IMG/VR virus record: IMGVR_UViG_3300027833_000137 | Location: 1 to 33,368 of that record | From: a virus | Strand: one strand, 5' to 3' | Length of the DNA stretch: 33,368 bases | Shown: in pieces, positions 28,806-33,368 of the stretch | Position numbering within the stretch: the stretch's first letter is position 1 | Layout: each line of letters begins with the position of its first letter | Position numbers and translations under genes: made by a program | Notes under the pieces: model-generated | Databases searched by the model: none | Told to the model about the DNA's origin: nothing | The model's input: only the letters and a program-made list of their open reading frames with translations

Positions 28806-30155
28806 ATGAGTATATTAGAATTTACAAAAGATAACGTTGGAACTAATGATTATCCAATTAGTCACGTAGCAAAAAACGAATGGCTATCATTTGCCATGTA
28901 CACAGTTGAGTCACGTGCTATTCCAAACATGATTGATGGTTTAAAACCAGTTCAACGATTTTATCTTTATTCATCATTGCTAAATTCAAAGCGTGATTTC
29001 AAAAAAGTATCTGCTGTTGCTGGTATCATTTCAGATTATGGATATAATCACGGTGAAGCATCGGCCGCAGGAGCAGGTCAATTAATGGCCGCTACATGGA
29101 ATAACAATGTTTGTTTAATTGAAGGCAGAGGTTCATTCGGTACTCGATTAGTACAAGAACCTGGTGCTCCACGTTATGTATACAGTAGGGTTCATAATAA
29201 CTTTGAGAAATATATTAAGGACATGGATCTATCACCAGTACATGACGATCCTGAGCATGAGCCTCCTTCATATTATTTACCAGTGATTCCTTTGGTTTTA
29301 GCTAACGGAACCAAGGGTATTGCCACTGGTTTTGCTACTAACATACTTCCACGGTGCCCAAATGATCTCTCTCGCTGTGTTCGTGAATATTTGTTGAGTG
29401 GTACTATAACCAAGAAGCTTCCTGTGACCTTTCCTGAATTTAGCGGTTCTGTCACCTATGATATTGAAAATAAACGATTTATTGTCAATGGAACCTTTGA
29501 ACGTAATAGTAAAACAGTTTTAACAATAACAGAAGTACCATACGGGTATGACCGAGAGTCTTATGTTAAAGTACTTAATAAACTAGAAGATGATAACGAC
29601 ATTGTTTCTTATGAGGATAAATGCGATAAGCAAGGATTTAGATTTGAAATTAAATTAAAATTAGCTTCAGCAAATGCTTGGACTGATGAGCGTATCATTC
29701 GTAAGTTTAAATTAACTAAACCATTATCTGAAAACCTTACAGTAATTGACCAACATGGTAAACTTCGCGAATATGATGATGAACGAGATTTAATTAAAGA
29801 CTTCTGCGAATTCCGTATGAGCATATTACAAAAACGAATTGAATTGAGATTGGTTGAAGCCGCTGAACAAATTCGTTGGTTAAAAGTCAAAATGGAATTT
29901 ATTCAAGCTATACTTAATGATAATATTATATTTAAGGATCGTAAAAAGAAAGATGTGGGTAATCAAATCCTTGAAAATACATCTGCTACCAGTGATGATG
30001 TTGATCGTTTATTACGTATTAACATTATGAGTTTGACCAATGAAATGGTAAAAGAGCTATCAAAAGATATTGTTAAAGCAGAAAAAGACGTAAAATACTG
30101 GACTGCTACAACGCCGAAGAAACAATTTATGTTAGACTTAGAGGAAATACAATGA
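28806..30155 (+). CDS. 52: DNA topoisomerase II medium subunit (gp52)
   Basis: GyrA/ParC-like DNA cleavage subunit. The 449-aa protein (T4: 442 aa) has the winged-helix region with HGEASAAGAGQ, the catalytic tyrosine in PRYVYSR, the tower-domain segment PVIPLVLANGTKGIATGFAT and a C-terminal coiled coil. Preceded by AAAGGACAATACTTT and its own promoter; the stop overlaps the next ATG (ATGA). Confidence 0.97.
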   Translation: MSILEFTKDNVGTNDYPISHVAKNEWLSFAMYTVESRAIPNMIDGLKPVQRFYLYSSLLNSKRDFKKVSAVAGIISDYGYNHGEASAAGAGQLMAATWNNNVCLIEGRGSFGTRLVQEPGAPRYVYSRVHNNFEKYIKDMDLSPVHDDPEHEPPSYYLPVIPLVLANGTKGIATGFATNILPRCPNDLSRCVREYLLSGTITKKLPVTFPEFSGSVTYDIENKRFIVNGTFERNSKTVLTITEVPYGYDRESYVKVLNKLEDDNDIVSYEDKCDKQGFRFEIKLKLASANAWTDERIIRKFKLTKPLSENLTVIDQHGKLREYDDERDLIKDFCEFRMSILQKRIELRLVEAAEQIRWLKVKMEFIQAILNDNIIFKDRKKKDVGNQILENTSATSDDVDRLLRINIMSLTNEMVKELSKDIVKAEKDVKYWTATTPKKQFMLDLEEIQ

Positions 30156-30379
30156 TTAGTACATTTAGAACATGGTTTAGACCTGTTGCCAAATTAGAAG
30201 AAACACCTAAAAAGCCTTGGGATAATATTTTAGAAACAGATGAGTTTAAAGAAACTGCAATGGCTGATAACTATATTCCTCAGGATTTTGAAATCGTTGA
30301 TTGGTCACAAGAAGAAATGTTTGACCATATTTTAAAGCGCCTTGAGGAATTAGAATTTAAAATTGATAAGCTATTATAA
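30152..30379 (+). CDS. Hypothetical protein, 75 aa
   Basis: Unknown function; acidic, with a tryptophan-containing middle (KKPWDNILETDEF, then EIVDWSQEEMF) and a C-terminal helix (HILKRLEELEFKIDKLL) that could be a coiled coil. Coupled to gp52 by an ATGA and to the next gene by TAATG. Confidence 0.65.
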   Translation: MISTFRTWFRPVAKLEETPKKPWDNILETDEFKETAMADNYIPQDFEIVDWSQEEMFDHILKRLEELEFKIDKLL

Positions 30380-30798
30380 TGTATTACTCAACCTATGGTA
30401 AACCAAAGAAAGTATCAAATCCATTAATGGATAAGATGGTAGTATTTGCAGCCGATTTCCTAGAGATTAATGAAACGATTGAAATTGATTTTGAGGATGA
30501 CTTTGACGAAGAGTGTGGTTATTGTAATTACGATAAAGAAGGTATTACTATAGGGATTAATCCAACATTGAGTAGAACTGAAATATGTAAAACTCTATTC
30601 CACGAAATGGTTCATGCCAAACAATATATTAAAGGTGAACTTGTTTCTGGTGTTGGACGTAAACCTTCACGTTGGTTTGGTAAACCAGTTAAAGGCGATA
30701 ACTATTGGGATCTACCTTGGGAACGAGAAGCGTACGAAACTGAAGCTGCCATGTGGTCAATTTTTTCAACTGAAATATTAAAGAAAAGACTTAGATGA
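30379..30798 (+). CDS. HExxH zinc-metallopeptidase-like protein 1, 139 aa
   Basis: Predicted small zinc metalloprotease-like protein of the SprT/gluzincin look. The zinc motif is LFHEMVHAKQYIKGEL, with a candidate third ligand in WEREAYETEAA about 40 residues later. An acidic stretch (DFEDDFDEECGYCNYD) precedes it. The next gene encodes a similar protein with the same HEM(V/I)HxKQY motif, so the two look like a tandem duplication. Target unknown. Starts at a TAATG junction. Confidence 0.78.
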   Translation: MYYSTYGKPKKVSNPLMDKMVVFAADFLEINETIEIDFEDDFDEECGYCNYDKEGITIGINPTLSRTEICKTLFHEMVHAKQYIKGELVSGVGRKPSRWFGKPVKGDNYWDLPWEREAYETEAAMWSIFSTEILKKRLR

Positions 30799-31178
30799 TT
30801 ATTGATGTTTATATTTCTGAAGACTCTGCTTTAAACGAACTCGCAGAAAAGTTTGTTAAATGGATATGCAAAGAATATGGAATACTACCAAGAAAAGTTT
30901 CTATTGAGGCACATGATTTAGTTGGAAACAATGGAATGTGCTTTGACGAACCTGATGGCAAGTTTACGATATTGGTAAAAGACAACAGAGATCTTGGACA
31001 TATGTTTACTACGATTGCTCACGAAATGATTCATGTTAAACAATACATGACTCAAAACCTTGGAAAACTATTAGATGACAACAAGGATTTACCATATGCT
31101 GATCGTTGGTGGGAAGAGGAAGCGTTTTCAAATGCAATTCCATTAGTAACAAGATTTAGTAATTTAATTTCACTTTAA
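30795..31178 (+). CDS. HExxH zinc-metallopeptidase-like protein 2, 127 aa
   Basis: Second member of the tandem pair. Zinc motif IAHEMIHVKQYMTQNLG, possible third ligand in WWEEEAFSNAI. It shares with its neighbour the motif, an acidic substrate-side region and the W(W)E-EA segment, but the N-terminus differs (VYISEDSALNELAEKFVKW). Coupled by ATGA. Whether it is an active peptidase or a degraded fold cannot be told. Confidence 0.76.
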   Translation: MIIDVYISEDSALNELAEKFVKWICKEYGILPRKVSIEAHDLVGNNGMCFDEPDGKFTILVKDNRDLGHMFTTIAHEMIHVKQYMTQNLGKLLDDNKDLPYADRWWEEEAFSNAIPLVTRFSNLISL

Positions 31179-31181
31179 TTC

Positions 31182-31240
31182 AAATTAGCTATTGACATTT
31201 GATGTCGAATCGGTTATATTAGAATCAACAAATAAGGAAA
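31182..31240 (+). repeat. 59-nt promoter-leader repeat, copy 2
   Basis: Identical over all 59 nt to the minus-strand copy at 14930..14988. It covers the promoter, start region and ribosome-binding site of the 106-aa gene. The next bases before the ATG differ. Confidence 0.95.
31192..31220 (+). promoter_or_regulatory. Sigma70-type promoter with inverted repeat over -35
   Basis: TTGACA (31192-31197), 17-nt spacer, TATATT (31215-31220). GACAT-TTG-ATGTC at 31194..31206 forms a perfect 5-bp inverted repeat that begins inside the -35 box. Drives the 106-aa gene. Confidence 0.87.
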
Positions 31241-31247
31241 TATACTA

Positions 31248-31568
31248 ATGACTATCGAATTTAATACTAAAACACCACTTACAAATATAAACGAATTGAT
31301 CGCTTTATACCATTCATATGTTAAAGATAACGATGAGTTTTCTGAAATGTACGACGAAGATGCAAATGACTTTATGCAAGCTCTTTCTTATTTCCGTCAA
31401 AACGATACTGAAGCACTTGCAAAACATGTTATGGTTATGGATACTTCACCTCGTGAAAGAATCATTGAAGCATTTTATTTTGATTGTGGTAATGATTTCG
31501 TTGAAAACGTTCTTGGTTATACAATGAGTCAATCTTGGATTGATTTTCAAGCACAAAGGAGTGCATAA
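31248..31568 (+). CDS. Hypothetical protein, 106 aa
   Basis: Unknown function; acidic and helical (INELIALYHSYVKDNDEF, then EDANDFMQALSYFRQND), with a C-terminal FVENVLGYTMSQSWIDFQ. First gene behind the duplicated promoter cassette, with AAGGAAA upstream of the ATG. The stop overlaps the next ATG (TAATG). Confidence 0.68.
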   Translation: MTIEFNTKTPLTNINELIALYHSYVKDNDEFSEMYDEDANDFMQALSYFRQNDTEALAKHVMVMDTSPRERIIEAFYFDCGNDFVENVLGYTMSQSWIDFQAQRSA

Positions 31569-31729
31569 TGTTTTTTATAATAGTAGTTACATTCATGTTA
31601 ATTTTTGGATATATCGGAACTTTGTTTAACGATATGGAAAAATCTGAAGGTGAACTTGGCGCTCTAGCGTGGTCCTTATTTGGTGTCATAGTAGGTTGTG
31701 GAGTTACAACTTACTTTGGTATTATTTAA
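31568..31729 (+). CDS. Small membrane protein, 53 aa
   Basis: Short ORF starting MFFIIVVTFMLIFGYIGTLF and ending VGCGVTTYFGII: two hydrophobic segments (about residues 2-19 and 34-53) around a short charged loop (NDMEKSEGE). Translation is coupled to the 106-aa gene by TAATG. Probably sits in the host inner membrane; function unknown. Confidence 0.65.
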   Translation: MFFIIVVTFMLIFGYIGTLFNDMEKSEGELGALAWSLFGVIVGCGVTTYFGII

Positions 31730-31758
31730 TTTTTATTGAAATTAAATGAAATTAACTA

Positions 31759-31787
31759 TTGACATTCCATGTCGAATCGGTTATATT
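31759..31787 (+). promoter_or_regulatory. Sigma70-type promoter, third inverted-repeat copy
   Basis: TTGACA (31759-31764), 17-nt spacer, TATATT (31782-31787). The inverted repeat GACAT-TCC-ATGTC (31761..31773) keeps both arms while the loop differs from the other copies. Drives the 77-aa gene. Confidence 0.86.
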
Positions 31788-31818
31788 AGTATTATAAACA
31801 AAACGAAAGAGAATCACT

Positions 31819-32052
31819 ATGGCTTCAATTAATCTAACATTCTTCGAACAAACTAATCAGCAACAAATTATTGCTTCATTTGGTCGTAAAATGATAAACT
31901 TTTCTGAAAGTGGATTAAATATGCACGTACCTTTGGAAATCTTAAATGCTTTCTCACGTGTTGGCGAAGAAATGGCTGAAACAGGTTCAATGAAAGACCT
32001 ATTACCTGTTGATATGCAAGTTGTGAAATATGCAAGGAAAGTAATGAAATGA
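31819..32052 (+). CDS. Hypothetical protein, 77 aa
   Basis: Unknown function. The N-terminus MASINLTFFEQTNQQQII is strand-like and the rest helical (LEILNAFSRVGEEMAETG). Preceded by AAAGAGAATCACT and its own promoter. The stop overlaps the next ATG (ATGA). Confidence 0.65.
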   Translation: MASINLTFFEQTNQQQIIASFGRKMINFSESGLNMHVPLEILNAFSRVGEEMAETGSMKDLLPVDMQVVKYARKVMK

Positions 32053-32297
32053 TTAACATGGATAAAATGTACGAACCGTCTTTTGAAGACATCTTAGTAT
32101 CTCAGATTAGAGACTGGGGTATTGATAACGTTGAAAACAGTTTTGCTATATCCCTAAGTGATTTAACAGATAAATACTGGGAGAGCAACTTAACTCACGG
32201 CCTTGAAGGCAATGAGCTTGAGCTAACATTAGAGGCCGAAGGTTCAGAACCGATCATGGATTTAGAAAATACATATGGAGAACAGCCCTATGTTTAA
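32049..32297 (+). CDS. Hypothetical protein, 82 aa
   Basis: Unknown function; strongly acidic (about pI 4 from the E and D content), starting MINMDKMYEPSFEDILVSQ. Coupled to the preceding gene by ATGA and overlapping the start of the glycine-zipper gene by 8 nt. An inner ATG (MDKMYEP) is an alternative start. Confidence 0.6.
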   Translation: MINMDKMYEPSFEDILVSQIRDWGIDNVENSFAISLSDLTDKYWESNLTHGLEGNELELTLEAEGSEPIMDLENTYGEQPYV

Positions 32298-32778
32298 CAA
32301 TTTTAAGAATACCAGTGTAGCAATTGCTCCATTGGTTGTAATGGCCGCACTGGCCGTGCCCACCAGTTCTATGGCGCAACCACGAAATGCTCGTGTTGTT
32401 GACTACGATAAGACCATAGTAACTGAAATACCAAAGACAATACAGGTCTGTGAAAACGTTAAAGTGCCTATCTACTCCTCTGTGCAAGTACAGGGTGATG
32501 CAGGTGGCGGCGCCTTACTTGGTATGATTCTCGGAGGTATCCTTGGTAAAGGGGTAACAGGAGATGATGGTGGAGCAGCGGCTGGTGCGGTCCTGGGCGG
32601 AGTTATTGGTGCTGATAAAAACCAATCCCGAACAGAACAACGAATCGTTGGTTATGAGAATGAGCGTCAATGTGGAGACAGAACCACATACGTATCATCA
32701 ACACGTGACGTTTATAGTCACTCAATTATGTTTTTTAAATTAGATAATCTTAATTATGAATTGAGGTTTCAACGTTGA
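32290..32778 (+). CDS. Exported glycine-zipper (2TM) envelope protein, 162 aa
   Basis: Looks like the bacterial glycine-zipper 2TM / SlyB-like outer-envelope proteins. A Sec signal peptide (residues about 1-28, ending TSSMAQ) precedes a conserved VVDYDKTIVTEIPKTIQVCENV region, then a glycine zipper (GGGALLGMILGGILGKG, then GAAAGAVLGGVIGA), and a RIVGYE / Cys pattern as in cellular members. The ATG at 32290 is chosen over an in-frame one at 32275 because GGAG lies between them and the signal peptide starts there. The 5' two thirds use more GC-rich codons than neighbours, suggesting recent acquisition from a host. Confidence 0.78.
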   Translation: MFNNFKNTSVAIAPLVVMAALAVPTSSMAQPRNARVVDYDKTIVTEIPKTIQVCENVKVPIYSSVQVQGDAGGGALLGMILGGILGKGVTGDDGGAAAGAVLGGVIGADKNQSRTEQRIVGYENERQCGDRTTYVSSTRDVYSHSIMFFKLDNLNYELRFQR

Positions 32779-32876
32779 GTGAAATTATAGTTTGGAATAT
32801 ATTTTTCTGGTCAACCTATATTGGTATAGGTAACCTCCCTTATCACTTAATTCAGAAAGCAATAGACGATGTTTAA
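32775..32876 (+). CDS. Possible 33-aa peptide with a TTG start
   Basis: Short frame read as MSEIIVWNIFFWSTYIGIGNL and ending KAIDDV, which would be one short hydrophobic helix. The TTG overlaps the previous stop (TTGA) and has GAGG 8 nt upstream; the stop overlaps the next ATG by 8 nt. It fits the tight packing here, but there is no other support. Confidence 0.4.
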   Translation: MSEIIVWNIFFWSTYIGIGNLPYHLIQKAIDDV

Positions 32877-33051
32877 GTTAACGAGAGATGGCAAAATAGT
32901 AAAACATATTATAATGGTCGGACCTGCGAATAATAATTTTAAAACGCCAAAAGTAATTGACTTAGAGTTTAAAACTCTTAACGCAGCTAACGAAGTAGCA
33001 GAGGTTTTAAAAGCCGATGTAATTGATACTCAATCTAAAAAGGCTGCATAA
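32869..33051 (+). CDS. Hypothetical protein, 60 aa
   Basis: Unknown function; basic, beta-then-helix pattern (KLTRDGKIVKHIIMVGP, then LNAANEVAEVLKADVI). Might be a small nucleic-acid-binding or modifier protein. It ends 7 nt before the tRNA gene. Confidence 0.6.
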   Translation: MFKLTRDGKIVKHIIMVGPANNNFKTPKVIDLEFKTLNAANEVAEVLKADVIDTQSKKAA

Positions 33052-33058
33052 AGAATTA

Positions 33059-33135
33059 GGTTCCTTAGCTCAGCAGGATAGAGCAAGTGCCTTCTAAGCA
33101 CTAGGTCGTAGGTTCGAATCCTACAGGAATCGCCA
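33059..33135 (+). tRNA. tRNA-Arg (anticodon UCU)
   Basis: Complete cloverleaf: acceptor GGTTCCT with AGGAATC (one G-U pair), D stem GCTC/GAGC, anticodon stem AGTGC/GCACT with loop CTTCTAA (anticodon TCT), T stem GTAGG/CCTAC with TTCGAAT loop, discriminator G and encoded CCA. It would read AGA/AGG, codons used by the phage and often rare in hosts. Confidence 0.95.
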
Positions 33136-33149
33136 GAAAAGGATACAAA

Positions 33150-33332
33150 ATGTGGATTTTAGTTTTTATATATTTTTATGACGCTACAGCATATGTAGAA
33201 ACTTATGATGTTTATAATTCAATGTCTGAATGCTTTAATGGTAGAGATGTATTAGCATCAGATGTTGGTAAAGGTGATGGATATTTTAAAGCTGGCCAAC
33301 AAGCAGTTTGTATAAACCTTCAGTCGACATAG
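33150..33332 (+). CDS. Hypothetical protein, 60 aa
   Basis: Unknown function. The hydrophobic N-terminus (MWILVFIYFYDATAYVETYD) resembles a short signal or anchor, followed by two cysteines (SECFNG, then AVCINL) that could pair in the periplasm. The AAAGGA ribosome-binding site lies 5 nt before the ATG, between two tRNA genes. Confidence 0.6.
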   Translation: MWILVFIYFYDATAYVETYDVYNSMSECFNGRDVLASDVGKGDGYFKAGQQAVCINLQST

Positions 33333-33339
33333 ACTGTTA

Positions 33340-33368
33340 GCCCGCGTGGTGGAATGGTATACACAACA
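33340..33368 (+). tRNA. Start of a probable tRNA-Leu, cut by the window edge
   Basis: GCCCGCGTGGTGGAATGG followed by TATACACAAC closely matches the 5' acceptor and D arm of bacterial tRNA-Leu. The anticodon lies outside the window, so the identity is a best guess; the 7-nt acceptor strand cannot be paired yet. Confidence 0.65.

Noticed and set aside
1-33368. CRISPR array, insertion sequence, integrase or attachment site
   Set aside because: No regularly spaced direct repeats, transposase, integrase or homing endonuclease frame was seen on either strand.

Overview
The window is a stretch of a T4-like myovirus genome (tailed phage, AT-rich). The evidence is a nearly complete T4-type replication, recombination and late-transcription core: DNA polymerase gp43, sliding clamp gp45, clamp loader gp44/gp62, RegA, gp46/gp47, late sigma factor gp55, UvsW, UvsY and topoisomerase gp39/gp52. 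Small Hsp20, HExxH and MazG-like genes and many overlapping small ORFs resemble marine T4-like phages more than coliphage T4. I cannot name the host from sequence alone; a Gram-negative, probably aquatic bacterium is an inference.

Layout. Everything left of about 26,800 is on the minus strand and everything right of about 26,900 is on the plus strand, so a divergence point lies between a tail-tube-like gene and topoisomerase. Read in the direction of minus-strand transcription: tail-tube-like protein, uvsY, uvsW (26,800-24,280); gp55, gp47, gp46, a 73-aa ORF and DNA polymerase (24,093-17,930); a MazG-like pyrophosphohydrolase; a PiT-type phosphate transporter (16,999-16,040); a run of small unknown genes (15,937-13,771); then a nucleotide/DNA-modification island (13,758-5,095); and finally clamp, clamp loader, RegA, dUTPase, a secreted protein, Hsp20 and a membrane protein. 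On the plus strand: topoisomerase subunits, two tandem HExxH proteins, small ORFs, a glycine-zipper envelope protein, tRNA-Arg(UCU) and the start of a probable tRNA-Leu.

How it fits together. The island at 5.1-13.8 kb encodes a dCMP hydroxymethylase (gp42 type), dCMP deaminase, a purine/NTP pyrophosphohydrolase-like protein, an adenine-methylase-like protein, a homologue of T4 alpha-glucosyltransferase, a HAD-phosphatase/sugar-kinase-like fusion, a GT-A glycosyltransferase, a cytidylyltransferase, a C5-cytosine-methyltransferase-like protein, DexA-like exonuclease and another glycosyltransferase. The genes overlap by 1-41 nt or abut, and look like one assembly line that makes 5-hydroxymethylcytosine, makes an activated sugar or polyol, and attaches it to DNA. 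This is the most interesting system in the window.

Regulation. I found 16 sites with exact TTGACA, nearly all with exactly 17 nt to a good -10 box. Three perfect-consensus copies lie inside coding sequences, just before dexA, before the gp42 operon and before gp46. A 59-nt promoter-leader block is duplicated without mismatch in opposite orientations about 16 kb apart, with further diverged copies. T4-type late boxes (TATAAATA) precede uvsW and the phosphate transporter.
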